Part shown: positions 26,969 to 35,970 of the stretch, one piece after another
How the letters are laid out: the number at the start of each line of letters is the position of its first letter
Position numbering within the stretch: position 1 is the first letter of the stretch
NCBI GenBank assembly: GCA_007753675.1
Contig: CP036432.1
Span: 5,554,394 to 5,618,393, forward strand
Length of the DNA stretch: 64,000 bases
Reading direction: 5' to 3'
Source: Stieleria magnilauensis
GTDB lineage: Bacteria > Planctomycetota > Planctomycetia > Pirellulales > Pirellulaceae
Position numbers and translations under genes: made by a program
Notes under the pieces: generated by a model
Told to the model about the DNA's origin: nothing
What the model saw: the letters and a program-made list of their open reading frames with translations, nothing else
Databases searched by the model: none

Positions 26969-28858
26969 ATGCGCAAGCAACGCGATCGACTTCAATGGGC
27001 TCTCTCTGCACTGTTTCTGGTCACATTGATCGGCTCGTCGTCGCTTGACCCCGCGGTTTGTCCGGCAGGTGAATTTCCGGTCAAAAGTTCGCGCGACGTG
27101 CGGCTGATGAAGGCCAAGGTTCGAGCGGCGCAGTTCCTTTCCAAAGCGACCTTCGGCCCGACGCAGGAGTCGATCGATTCGCTCGCCCGCCGCATCAGTG
27201 AGATTGGTTTTAAACGCGCGACGTCGCAGTGGATCGATCAGCAATTCGACTTGCAGCCGACGTCGCACGAAGCCGTCGCACGCGACATCATCCATGTCGA
27301 TGGACGCGAGCCGAATACCCAGAGCATCGGCGTTTCGTTGTACCGCTATCAAGCATGGTGGCACATCGCACTGACCAGCGAAGACCAATTGCGTCAACGG
27401 GTCGCCTGGGCACTGTCCCAGATCTTCGTGATCGGCGACTCGGGAACCGGTTTCAACAACGACGACAAACGATCGATCGGCGGAGGCAGAGAGACGATCA
27501 CCGACTGGCTGGGGATGTCCGACTATTACGACATGCTGTCCGAAGGGATTGACGGAACCTACCGCGAACTTCTCGAAGACGTGACCTACCATCCCTGCAT
27601 GGGTGACTGGCTGAGTTCGCGGGGCAATCGCAAGGCCAACATCAGCGCGGGGCGATTCCCCGATGAGAATTACGCCCGCGAGATCATGCAACTGTTCTCG
27701 GTCGGTCTGTACCACATGCACCAAGATGGTCGTCTGAAGATCGATGAGAACGGCAATTTAATCCCCACCTACGACAACGAACAAATCAAAGAACTCGGGC
27801 GGTTGTTTACGGGATTTAAATACAAGCACTACTCTCGAAACGACTTTTACGTCCCGCGGAACTTTGGCGAACCGATGGAGATCCATGTCGCCGAACACGA
27901 CAACAACTTAAATTACTCCGAAGATCCGAACGCCCCGGCGAGCAAAACGGTCTTCGGCACGGTATTGCCTCCGCTGCCGTCCGCGGTGACGCAAGCGGAC
28001 GTGAAAGCCGAGATCGGCGCGGGACTCGATGCGATCGCCAACCACCCCAACGTGGCCCCATTCATCTGCCGGTTGCTGATTCAGCGGATGGTGAAATCGA
28101 ATCCGTCCCGGGCCTACCTGCGCCGGGTGACGCGTATCTTCAACGACAACGGCCGCGGCGTCCGCGGTGACCTCAAGGCCGTGGTCAAAGCGATCTTGAC
28201 GGACCCGGAATTGTATCGCGGTCATCGTGTGGTACGGCGAAGGAATCCGACTCGTGTGGATGTGATCGTTCGCGGCACCGAGTACAGCCGACTGCGCGAA
28301 CCGATCCTGCGTACAACATCTCTGATCCGAGCGATGCGGCCGACGACAAATTATGCGGCCGGCTACATGATGCTTTCCAACGGCGTCGGGGGCGAATTCG
28401 GCCAAATGCCCTTCCGCTCGCCCAGCGTTTTTAATTTTTACTTGCCCGACTACCAGCCGCCGGGCGACTTGATCGGTCACACCCCGTCTCGGCGCAATCC
28501 GTATGATTCGTTGTACGCACCCGAGTTTCAAATCCTCAACGGTGTGACGGCTAACAAGATGCTGAATCGTTTTCGAGTCTGGGCTTACAGGCGTTACGTG
28601 CAATATGGAATGCGGAAGGGCACCTGCCGGATCACGTTCCATCTGGAGCCGGAATTGGAGTTGGCCAAAGACCTGGCCAACCTGGATGAAATCCTGAGGC
28701 GTTTCGATCTTTGGTTGTGCAACGGCTCGATGAGCGAAGCGACGAAAACGAGCATCAAGAACGCGATCGCCAGCGAACCGTCCGCCTCCAACGTCGAACG
28801 TCTCGAAGTGATACTCAACGCCGTCGTCCTGTCCCCGGACTGCGCGGTGGAACAATAG
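26969..28858 (+). CDS. DUF1800 domain exported protein
   Basis: A 629-residue DUF1800 protein. The signal/anchor is WALSALFLVTLIGSSS. Family motifs follow: AAQFLSKATFGPT at the domain start, WWHIALTSEDQLRQRVAWAL, the NENYAREIMQLFSVGLY-like block (DENYAREIMQLFSVGLY), the ELGRLFTGF motif, FICRLLIQRMVKSNPS and PFRSPSVFNFYLPDY. Function is unknown; DUF1800 genes are usually followed by DUF1501, as here. A GTG at 26960 is in frame, but the ATG at 26969 has a better-placed ribosome binding site. Confidence 0.92.
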   Translation: MRKQRDRLQWALSALFLVTLIGSSSLDPAVCPAGEFPVKSSRDVRLMKAKVRAAQFLSKATFGPTQESIDSLARRISEIGFKRATSQWIDQQFDLQPTSHEAVARDIIHVDGREPNTQSIGVSLYRYQAWWHIALTSEDQLRQRVAWALSQIFVIGDSGTGFNNDDKRSIGGGRETITDWLGMSDYYDMLSEGIDGTYRELLEDVTYHPCMGDWLSSRGNRKANISAGRFPDENYAREIMQLFSVGLYHMHQDGRLKIDENGNLIPTYDNEQIKELGRLFTGFKYKHYSRNDFYVPRNFGEPMEIHVAEHDNNLNYSEDPNAPASKTVFGTVLPPLPSAVTQADVKAEIGAGLDAIANHPNVAPFICRLLIQRMVKSNPSRAYLRRVTRIFNDNGRGVRGDLKAVVKAILTDPELYRGHRVVRRRNPTRVDVIVRGTEYSRLREPILRTTSLIRAMRPTTNYAAGYMMLSNGVGGEFGQMPFRSPSVFNFYLPDYQPPGDLIGHTPSRRNPYDSLYAPEFQILNGVTANKMLNRFRVWAYRRYVQYGMRKGTCRITFHLEPELELAKDLANLDEILRRFDLWLCNGSMSEATKTSIKNAIASEPSASNVERLEVILNAVVLSPDCAVEQ

Positions 28859-28967
28859 CCCGAGCAAGAGGCCGAGCCATCGCCCCAGCTTTTCATCGGC
28901 GCGATCAAACGAACGGCTTGATCGGCGCGTTTCCCAAACACTCTTCTGCTTTTTCGGATCCCTTGCC

Positions 28968-30488
28968 ATGAACCTTCACTCCAACGAATCGATTTTCACC
29001 TCGCGTCGCGCGCTGCTCAAAGCCGCCGGCGGTTGCGGCCTGATGACGAACACCTCGTTGATGGCAACGCTATTGAATCTACAAGCGACAAAATCGTTGA
29101 TGGCGGCCGAAACTAACCCGACCGGTTACAAAGCGATCGTGTGCCTGTTCCTGCTCGGTGGCAACGACTCGTACAACATGCTGGCGCCGTACGACGGCAC
29201 CCCGACCAGCGGCGAATACGGCGATTACGTGAGCGCCCGCGGCGGCGTTCACGATCCCGACACCAACCCGAGCGGTCTGGCCATCGATCGCAATTCACTC
29301 GTTTCCGTCGCCGGCCCCGACGCGAGGAATTTTGGACTGCACCCCGCCATGGCCGCACAAGCCTTTGCCGAACCCGCACCCGATCCGCTGCCCGATCCTT
29401 CCACGACCGGTGTCGCCGGGCTCTACAACACGGGGAAATTGAGCTTCGTTTCCAATGTCGGGTCGCTGATCGAACCCACCACGCGGGCCCAGTACAACTC
29501 GCGTGCCGGACTTCCCCTCGGTTTGTTTTCCCACGCCGACCTGCAGCGCCACTGGCAAACCGGATTCCCGCAATCACGCAGCAAGATCACCGGCTGGGGC
29601 GGTCGCATGGCCGATCTGTTGCAAAGCACTAATTCCAACCCGACCGTCTCGATGAACATCTCGGTCAACGGCATGAACCTGTTCCAGACCGGTTCGGACG
29701 TGATCCCCTATGCGATCGGAAACAGTGGTGCGACGAAGGTCAATGGCTATTCAGGTAGCTTGGGACGCCAGGATCGGATGAACTCCCGGGCCATCAATAA
29801 CATCTTGGACCAGACCTACAACGACCTGCTGGCAAAATCATTTGCCGAAACCAACCGCAATTCGGCCGAAGCCGCGCTGGAATTCAATACCGCCACCGAC
29901 GCGGTCGACATCATCACCCCGTTCGCATCGGAAAACCCGAGCAACCAACTGAAAATGGTGGCCAAGGTGATCGGTGCCCGAGCGACCCTCGGCCAAACAC
30001 GTCAGATTTTCTTTGTCACCAACGGCGGTTGGGATAACCACAGCGGCCTGATCGGAGCCCAGCAGACGAATTTGGCCGAAGTCAGCCGGGCGATCCGTTC
30101 GTTCTACGACGCCACCGTTGAACTGGGCATCCAAAACGACGTCGCGCTGTTCACCGCCTCGGACTTCGCCCGCACCCTGGGCACCAACGGCCAGGGCAGC
30201 GACCACGCCTGGGGAGGCAACCAGATCGTTTCCGGCGGAAGCGTCGACGGTGGCAAGCTGTTCGGCAAGTACCCCACCAGTCTCACCAGTCCAGTCGATC
30301 CGATTGCCGGCAACTTGAACCTCGGCCGCGGGCGGCTGATTCCGACCACCTCGGTCGACGAGATGGCTGCGGACCTGGCGATGTGGTTCGGCGTCGGCAA
30401 CAATCAAGACCTGGTCGACGTGATCCCCAACATCCGAAACTTCTTCTCCGCCGGCCCAACCGCCGGCCCGCTCGGATTGTTCACCTGA
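28968..30488 (+). CDS. DUF1501 domain protein paired with DUF1800
   Basis: The 506-residue product starts with a Tat-type signal (FTSRRALLKAAGGCGLM). DUF1501 motifs are IVCLFLLGGNDSYNMLAPYD near 60, QIFFVTNGGWDNHSG, and DVALFTASDFARTL with the SDHAWGGNQ block. This belongs to a distinct DUF1501 branch from the PSD1-linked copies, characterised by the GGNDSYNML start. It lies 109 bases after the DUF1800 gene and is presumably co-transcribed. Role unknown. A family C repeat begins three bases after its stop codon. Confidence 0.92.
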   Translation: MNLHSNESIFTSRRALLKAAGGCGLMTNTSLMATLLNLQATKSLMAAETNPTGYKAIVCLFLLGGNDSYNMLAPYDGTPTSGEYGDYVSARGGVHDPDTNPSGLAIDRNSLVSVAGPDARNFGLHPAMAAQAFAEPAPDPLPDPSTTGVAGLYNTGKLSFVSNVGSLIEPTTRAQYNSRAGLPLGLFSHADLQRHWQTGFPQSRSKITGWGGRMADLLQSTNSNPTVSMNISVNGMNLFQTGSDVIPYAIGNSGATKVNGYSGSLGRQDRMNSRAINNILDQTYNDLLAKSFAETNRNSAEAALEFNTATDAVDIITPFASENPSNQLKMVAKVIGARATLGQTRQIFFVTNGGWDNHSGLIGAQQTNLAEVSRAIRSFYDATVELGIQNDVALFTASDFARTLGTNGQGSDHAWGGNQIVSGGSVDGGKLFGKYPTSLTSPVDPIAGNLNLGRGRLIPTTSVDEMAADLAMWFGVGNNQDLVDVIPNIRNFFSAGPTAGPLGLFT

Positions 30489-30491
30489 ACC

Positions 30492-30542
30492 AAGTGGCGT
30501 AAGCTTCCAGCTTGCGAAAGTGGCATCAGCTTCCAGCTTGCC
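30492..30542 (+). repeat. Dispersed repeat, family C
   Basis: Two imperfect direct units, AAGTGGCGTAAGCTTCCAGC at 30492 and AAGTGGCATCAGCTTCCAGC at 30518, follow the DUF1501 stop. The same unit overlaps the larA stop at 19410 and a related form lies at 49013-49070. Confidence 0.8.
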
Positions 30543-30591
30543 AGCGCCGCTCCTCGGCAAGCAAGATGCCTAGTCCACCATCGATCACCCC

Positions 30592-30771
30592 ATGAGCTAC
30601 GACGACGAAGACGACGAGGAGTTCGACTACGACGAATTCGTCGAACGCGAATTCGGAACGCCGCTGCGTTCCAAAAGCACACCGCTTCACTGGCAACTCG
30701 TCGCGATCGGACTGCTCATCCTGTTTGCACTCTTCACCTGGATGTCGCTTGGACTTTGGATGCCGTTCTGA
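30592..30771 (+). CDS. Small acidic single-pass membrane protein (59 residues)
   Basis: A short frame from ATG 30592 to TGA 30769-30771. The product has a very acidic N-terminus (MSYDDEDDEEFDYDEFVE), a short basic/polar part (GTPLRSKSTPLHW) and one membrane segment (LVAIGLLILFALFTWMSLGL) near the C-terminus. It overlaps the biotin ligase frame by 16 bases when that gene starts at its TTG, a sign of translational coupling. I do not recognise the family. Codon use looks coding, and the acidic-tail-plus-TM design argues against chance. Confidence 0.68.
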   Translation: MSYDDEDDEEFDYDEFVEREFGTPLRSKSTPLHWQLVAIGLLILFALFTWMSLGLWMPF

Positions 30772-31610
30772 ATTGTGACGAAGGCGTCACACCGAGTTTG
30801 CGCCACACCCTCGATCACTTGATCCGAAACGCGGTGATCGCTTCGGCGGTCTACCGCAGGGAAACCGCATCGACCAACAGCGATGCGCTGGCAGAGTTGC
30901 AGACGAACCGGATCGACGATCGCTTGCTGCCGCGGCTGTACGTGGCCGACCGCCAGACCGCCGGCCGCGGCAGACACGGCAATTCGTGGATCAGCGAAGA
31001 GGACGCGTTGACGTTTTCGTTAGTCATTCCGTTTGAGTTGTCCCACCCGTCCGCGTCTGTGCTGTCACCCGCCGTCGGCGTTGCAGCCGCCCGCGCGATC
31101 GAATACAGCTGCCCGCCGTGCCGCGTCGCACTGAAGTGGCCCAACGACATCTGCGCCCTGCGGTCGAATGGCTCCACCACGTCCCCCATGCTGCATAAAC
31201 TCGGCGGCATTCTGATCGAGACCAACGCGACGATCGCCGGACGGATGGTGATCGGGATCGGCTTGAATCTGAACGGGAAACCCAACCTGAATTCCCAGCA
31301 CTCCACCCCGCCGGCGTCCATCGCTGAGATCGCTAATCGCCGCGTCAGCCGCGAAACGTTGCTGGCCGCCCACGCCGAATCGCTCTCCGAAATGCTCGGC
31401 GAACTCGACGACGGTCCAGACGAAATGGTCCGTCAGTACCGGTCGCGCTGCGCGCTGGCCGGTCACGACCTCTCGCTGAAACAGAGCAACGAAACGATCA
31501 CCGGGTACTGCACCGGCATCGCCGACGACGGATCGCTGGAATTGATCGTCGACGGCAACCGGAGACACTTCCGCAGCGGCGAAGTCCAACGCGTCCGACC
31601 GGCGTGCTGA
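30756..31610 (+). CDS. birA: Biotin--[acetyl-CoA-carboxylase] ligase
   Basis: A 284-residue biotin protein ligase that activates biotin with ATP and attaches it to carrier proteins. Motifs are ETASTNSDAL near 36-45, the biotinyl-AMP loop TAGRGRHGNSW at 68-78, LKWPNDI with GGILIETN, and VIGIGLNLNG. The C-terminal SH3-like domain ends with YCTGIADDGSLELIVDGNRR and SGEVQRVRP. There is no N-terminal helix-turn-helix, so it is a group I enzyme without repressor function. The start is uncertain: a TTG at 30756 overlaps the upstream 59-residue gene, and later TTG/GTG codons in frame could be used. Confidence 0.93.
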   Translation: MDAVLNCDEGVTPSLRHTLDHLIRNAVIASAVYRRETASTNSDALAELQTNRIDDRLLPRLYVADRQTAGRGRHGNSWISEEDALTFSLVIPFELSHPSASVLSPAVGVAAARAIEYSCPPCRVALKWPNDICALRSNGSTTSPMLHKLGGILIETNATIAGRMVIGIGLNLNGKPNLNSQHSTPPASIAEIANRRVSRETLLAAHAESLSEMLGELDDGPDEMVRQYRSRCALAGHDLSLKQSNETITGYCTGIADDGSLELIVDGNRRHFRSGEVQRVRPAC

Positions 31611-31774
31611 CGGGCGAGGATATGGGTCTTGTAACCTTCAGGCATGGTGCTGGCAAACTTCAAAGGCGGCGAATGGTGATCGGGTGAGCAAGTATCGGTG
31701 GCCGCCGAGCGCAACGGCATGACCGTTCGATCGAAAACACCAAGATCCCGGACGTTAACGTTATTCTCGCCGGC

Positions 31775-31792
31775 GTGTGGCAAGCGCCACAC
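31775..31792. other. Perfect hairpin in the birA-GntR interval
   Basis: GTGTGGC and GCCACAC (7 bp) form a stem around an AAGC loop. No T-run follows, so it is not a standard terminator. The interval 31611-31960 otherwise holds no gene, only this hairpin and the promoter of the GntR operon. Confidence 0.55.
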
Positions 31793-31887
31793 CGGGTGCG
31801 TCGGCAGAGCCGTCGAGGATGGCAAGCAGGATGCTTACCCCACTTCACCCTTGTTCTCAGGCCGCCAATCGATTTCCAAAAATGTCG

Positions 31888-31916
31888 TTGACAGGCCGCG
31901 CGAACCACCGTACTAT
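31888..31916 (+). promoter_or_regulatory. Strong sigma-70-type promoter of the GntR-ABC operon
   Basis: TTGACA (31888-31893), exactly 17 bases of spacer, and TACTAT (31911-31916), about 45 bases before the GntR start. This is the best promoter match in the window. Confidence 0.72.
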
Positions 31917-31927
31917 CTAAATAGCAC
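31910..31927. promoter_or_regulatory. Candidate GntR/YtrA operator overlapping the -10
   Basis: An inverted repeat GTACTAT-CTAA-ATAGCAC (6 of 7 pairs) covers the -10 hexamer and the likely transcription start. YtrA-type GntR regulators bind palindromes of this general shape in their own promoters, so autorepression is a reasonable inference. Confidence 0.6.
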
Positions 31928-31960
31928 ACTCAATCACTGGTTCCTCCTTCAGGTCCAGCC

Positions 31961-32401
31961 ATGTTTTTTTCGATCGACGTCCACAGCGACGTCGCGATTT
32001 ATTTGCAGCTTGTTCGGCAAGTCAAATTTGCCATCGCCGCGGGGACGATCCGCCCGGGACAACTGCTTCCCAGCGTCCGCGCGCTCAGCAACCAGGTCGC
32101 GCTCAACCCCAACACGGTCGCCCGGGCTTTCAATCAGTTGCAGGCCGACGGCGTGATCGAGACCTTGCGGGGCCGCGGCATGGTGGTTCGCGACGCGGCG
32201 GTCGAGATCTGTCGCAGCGAGCGCGAGACGGTGTTGAACGAACGCATCGGATCGGTGTTGGCAGAAGCCTGGCATGCCGGGCTATCGAAAAAGCAAATCA
32301 AGACCTTCGTGGACGATCACTTGCGGCAGTTGGTCGACACCGAACCGGCTGTCTTGGTGTCGTCGACCGAGCCGAGTGACAACGGCGGAGCCGAAGAATG
32401 A
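31961..32401 (+). CDS. GntR-family transcriptional regulator, YtrA type
   Basis: The 146-residue protein has a GntR winged helix at about 10-75 (IYLQLVRQVKFAIAAGTIRP, LPSVRALSNQVALNPNTVAR, AFNQLQADGVIETLRGRGM) and only a short helical C-terminus, the arrangement of the YtrA subfamily, which regulates adjacent ABC transporter genes. Its last four bases (ATGA) overlap the start of the ABC ATPase gene, so the two are translationally coupled. It probably represses its own operon through the palindrome at 31910-31927; the inducer is unknown. Confidence 0.92.
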   Translation: MFFSIDVHSDVAIYLQLVRQVKFAIAAGTIRPGQLLPSVRALSNQVALNPNTVARAFNQLQADGVIETLRGRGMVVRDAAVEICRSERETVLNERIGSVLAEAWHAGLSKKQIKTFVDDHLRQLVDTEPAVLVSSTEPSDNGGAEE

Positions 32402-33369
32402 GTAGCCAAGCACCAGTAGCTGACCACCTTCCCGAACCCAACGAAACAACCATGGAACCCGTCATCACCACCGACGCCCTGACGATGCACTTCCGTCGCT
32501 GCGACGCCCTGATGGGCGTCAGCTTGGAAATCCAGCCGGGAACGGTGTTTGCACTGTTGGGCGAAAACGGTGCCGGCAAGACGACGATGATTCGCATCCT
32601 AACCGGATTCCAAAAACCGACCAGCGGCTCGTGCACGGTTTGTGGCGTCAACCCGCTGCGCGACCCGCAAGGCGTCCGGCGTCAAATCGGTTACGTCTCC
32701 GACGCACCGGCGCTCTACGACTGGATGACGGTCGCGCAGATCGGCGGCTTCACGGCGTCGTTTTACGACGACTCGTTCTTGCCGAACTATGAAGCGTCGA
32801 TCCGCCGCTACGACATCCGCCCCGAACAAAAGATCCGCCATCTTTCCAAGGGCCAACGCGCCAAGGTCGCGCTCTCGCTCGCCCTGGCCCATGATCCGTC
32901 ATTGTTGATTTTGGACGAACCCACCAGCGGGCTTGATCCGAAAGTACGCCGCAACTTCCTGGAATCGATGATCGACCGCGCCGCGACGGGGCGAACGGTT
33001 TTCCTGTCCAGCCATCAGATCAGCGAAGTCGAGCGGGTCGCCGACACGATTGCGATCCTGCACCACGGCCGAATCCGGTTGCACGGCCCGCTTGCGGAGC
33101 TTCGCGAATCGATTCACGAGGTGGTCATTGACGTCGACGATCCACTGCGATCGATCGCGCCGCCCCCGGAACCGGCCGAAGTGTTGACCGAAGAGACGTC
33201 GGGCCGCTCCCGTCAACTGTTCGTCCGACACTTGTCACCGGAAATGATTCACGCGCTACGCGAAACGCCGGGCGTCACGGAAGTCCGAACCCGAATCGCG
33301 ACGTTAGAAGAGATTTTTGTCGCCTGCACGTCCCATCGAACCGCACCGGCAATGACCGCGGCGATCTGA
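32398..33369 (+). CDS. ABC transporter ATP-binding protein
   Basis: A 323-residue ATPase: Walker A GENGAGKTT, signature LSKGQRAKVALS, Walker B LLILDEPTSGLDP and the H-loop VFLSSHQIS. A C-terminal extension of about 100 residues follows the nucleotide-binding domain, as in CcmA/YtrB-like exporters. An internal ATG at 32452 (MEPVITTDAL) could be the real start, but the ATGA overlap with the regulator supports 32398. It should energise the permease encoded next. Confidence 0.93.
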   Translation: MSSQAPVADHLPEPNETTMEPVITTDALTMHFRRCDALMGVSLEIQPGTVFALLGENGAGKTTMIRILTGFQKPTSGSCTVCGVNPLRDPQGVRRQIGYVSDAPALYDWMTVAQIGGFTASFYDDSFLPNYEASIRRYDIRPEQKIRHLSKGQRAKVALSLALAHDPSLLILDEPTSGLDPKVRRNFLESMIDRAATGRTVFLSSHQISEVERVADTIAILHHGRIRLHGPLAELRESIHEVVIDVDDPLRSIAPPPEPAEVLTEETSGRSRQLFVRHLSPEMIHALRETPGVTEVRTRIATLEEIFVACTSHRTAPAMTAAI

Positions 33370-33507
33370 AGCCTTCGCTGAAATCCGCCGGAACGCGGAC
33401 GCGTCCGCGGCGGCCAAACGAGCACCCCTTTGACCAGTCCGTGGGCTCGCGCCCATCGACTGATGCCACCGCCGGCCCAAGGCGGAACACCTCCGACTGA
33501 TCTGCCC

Positions 33508-35970
33508 ATGAGCACCGAAGCAACACTCACAGCACTGACGACGACGCGGCACGAAGCTTCTTCGACCGCGTGGTTCTGGTGGAAAGAAACTCGACAGCTT
33601 GCGCCGTTGGTTGCACTGCTGGCCATCGTTTCGTTGTTAATCGTCGTCATCAACGCAGTCCTCGGCGCTGCGATGGGTTGGCTCCGGCTGCAACTACCCC
33701 ATGAAGTGACGATGCTGGTGTTCCCGGGGCTGTTCGCGACCGGCGCCGGCCCCTTGTTGGTCGGCCAGGAACGCTCTCAACGCACGATCGACTGGTTGGC
33801 CTTGCTGCCAGTTTCATCCAAACGGATCGCCTCGACGAAATTGCTGGTCGGTATGATTGGCCTGGCCGTGATGTGGGTGTTCGCGTTGCTGGTGATCCTG
33901 GTCTTTGAACTCGGTCAACGCGACACGTCGCACTGGACGATCGGCGGTCAAACCGGCTATTCGGGAAACCCGTTCAGCTATCCGGTTTGGATCTCGCATT
34001 CGTTGTTCGTGTTGTTGGCAGGCTTTTATGTCGCCTGGCGGATCAAGAATCAATTTTATTCCTTGATCGCTTTGATTCCGTTGGCGTTCTCGCCGCTGAT
34101 CGCGACGTCGCTGGTCTCCGAGTTTGCTAATCGCCCGATGGCGGCCGGGCAGCTGGATTGGATCAACTTGGGATTCACGTTGCTGGGCATCGTGATCGTG
34201 ACTCCGATCACCTATCGAGCCGCGATCCGAACCCTGGGCGCCGCGGAAGCCCCCTCGGTGAAGCCGCTGTTGGACGTCTCGCCCCATTCTCCGGCACGCG
34301 AAACGAACGATGCCATCGCGCCCACGTTCGGAACTCAAACCGCGCCGATCATTTGGCAATCGATTCACTCGGCCAAAGGCATGCTGGCGATTTTGATCGG
34401 CATGTTGCTGATCAGCTTCCTGGCCGCCGTTCAACTGGCGGCGGTGGATCGGTATCGCGGGATCATCGGACTGTTGCCTTGGCTGTTATTGCTGGCGCCC
34501 TTGGCTGTTTGCTGGCTGGGGATCAGCGTATTCAAACACGACGGGGCATCCGAGCGGGTGCGTTTCCTGGCCGACCTCGGGGTCTCTCCCGGCAAGACGT
34601 ATTTCGCACTGCATGTGGTACCGATTGCGATCCTGTGTTGCTCGCTGTTGGTGTACGGACTTTGGAATCTGACGGTCATTCACCGGGATAGTGTTTCCAG
34701 CTTTGCCGCGGGCTTACCAACGCTGGTGACGATTTCGATGTTCGTCGTTTGGATCTATTCGATCTCCCAGTGGGTCAGCCAGTTTGTCCGCACGCTGATC
34801 TTGTCCGTCATTCTTGCCCCAATCCTTGCGTTGATCACGGCTGGCTGGTTGGTGTTCGCGTACGTCTCGCTCGGCTTTCCGATTTACGGATTGATCCTCT
34901 GCGGGCTCGCTCCGATGGTGGCAACGTTCGTGATGATGCGGCGTTACATGGACACCGGCGACCGACCGTTGACGTTCGTGGTCGGCGGCGGCGTGGCCGG
35001 GTTGATCGTGTTGTTGCCGATCGGCTTTGCCACCGCACACGTGCTCTCTGTCCCCACCATGGATCCAACGCTGCGGGCGGAATTGCTCGGCGAAGCCCAG
35101 CGTGACTCCGGGCGCAACGCCCGATATGTCGTCGTGCCGGTCACCGGATTCGCGGACGACTTCGCGTTTCGGCATGATCCGCTGGGCGACAAGATGAAGG
35201 ACCTGCAGGACCACCTAGGCCAATACAAGCTGGATCCACAGAAGAGCGTTGCGTCGCTGAAGTCTAACGCGGGTGCGGATGTGGTTGCGCACATCGGTCC
35301 GTGGGAGTACACACGCTGGCATGGAAACATGATGCGGGCACGAATCCAGTGGCGACAGCAACAGGACGATCCGGCGTGGTCCGAAATGGCCCAATGGCTG
35401 GACGCCTCGGCAACGCTGCTGCCGGCGGTCCGTCGCAGTACGTTGCTTTCGGGCCAGGAAATCGCTGATCGCTTGGAAGTGCTGATGATCGACACGCTGC
35501 AAACCGACGTGCCCGCAGAACGCGCCGACGAGCCTGCCGTGCAAGCGGCCACGCAAGCCATCGGAACGCCGGCCGGTCGAGCCGCCGCGCGTCGCCGTGC
35601 AGTGGTGGTGACCTGGCAACACAATTTCCAAGACGATCGAGGACGCTATCTGAATCACCATCTGACCGTGCTGGAGCATCAGCCGCCGGGACTCGTCGGT
35701 TGGATGCAACCCCGTTTCTACGACTCCTTGGTCACCGCCATGCTGGAAGGGATCGACGCCGCGGCCAACCGCAGCGACGACATCGGCTGGCGATGGGAAC
35801 TTCACCAGCTTCATCAAACCGGGGGCGAGTTCCAGACCAGTCGCTACGGAGACAACCTGCGTTCGCTGCCGGCGATCGAAACGATGACCGTCGATCGCGT
35901 CAACGGATACGGCCAGCTCTGGGGCCGAGACTGGGAATACGTCGAATTAAAGATCAGGACCCAACCATGA
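33508..35970 (+). CDS. ABC transporter permease, large
   Basis: An 820-residue membrane protein with an N-terminal WFWWKETRQLAPLVAL segment, then clusters of hydrophobic helices in the first two thirds (for example LLVGMIGLAVMWVFALLVIL, GIIGLLPWLLLLAPLAVCWL and LILSVILAPILALITAGWL). The last roughly 300 residues are soluble and probably extracytoplasmic. The frame is open from 33430, but the ATG at 33508 begins the conserved part. The gene ends with ATGA shared with the next gene. It is the permease partner of the ATPase at 32398; substrate unknown. Confidence 0.85.
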   Translation: MSTEATLTALTTTRHEASSTAWFWWKETRQLAPLVALLAIVSLLIVVINAVLGAAMGWLRLQLPHEVTMLVFPGLFATGAGPLLVGQERSQRTIDWLALLPVSSKRIASTKLLVGMIGLAVMWVFALLVILVFELGQRDTSHWTIGGQTGYSGNPFSYPVWISHSLFVLLAGFYVAWRIKNQFYSLIALIPLAFSPLIATSLVSEFANRPMAAGQLDWINLGFTLLGIVIVTPITYRAAIRTLGAAEAPSVKPLLDVSPHSPARETNDAIAPTFGTQTAPIIWQSIHSAKGMLAILIGMLLISFLAAVQLAAVDRYRGIIGLLPWLLLLAPLAVCWLGISVFKHDGASERVRFLADLGVSPGKTYFALHVVPIAILCCSLLVYGLWNLTVIHRDSVSSFAAGLPTLVTISMFVVWIYSISQWVSQFVRTLILSVILAPILALITAGWLVFAYVSLGFPIYGLILCGLAPMVATFVMMRRYMDTGDRPLTFVVGGGVAGLIVLLPIGFATAHVLSVPTMDPTLRAELLGEAQRDSGRNARYVVVPVTGFADDFAFRHDPLGDKMKDLQDHLGQYKLDPQKSVASLKSNAGADVVAHIGPWEYTRWHGNMMRARIQWRQQQDDPAWSEMAQWLDASATLLPAVRRSTLLSGQEIADRLEVLMIDTLQTDVPAERADEPAVQAATQAIGTPAGRAAARRRAVVVTWQHNFQDDRGRYLNHHLTVLEHQPPGLVGWMQPRFYDSLVTAMLEGIDAAANRSDDIGWRWELHQLHQTGGEFQTSRYGDNLRSLPAIETMTVDRVNGYGQLWGRDWEYVELKIRTQP

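Noticed and set aside
26750..27724. 324-residue minus-strand frame between moaA and DUF1800
   Set aside because: Mostly antisense to the DUF1800 gene and lacks known motifs.
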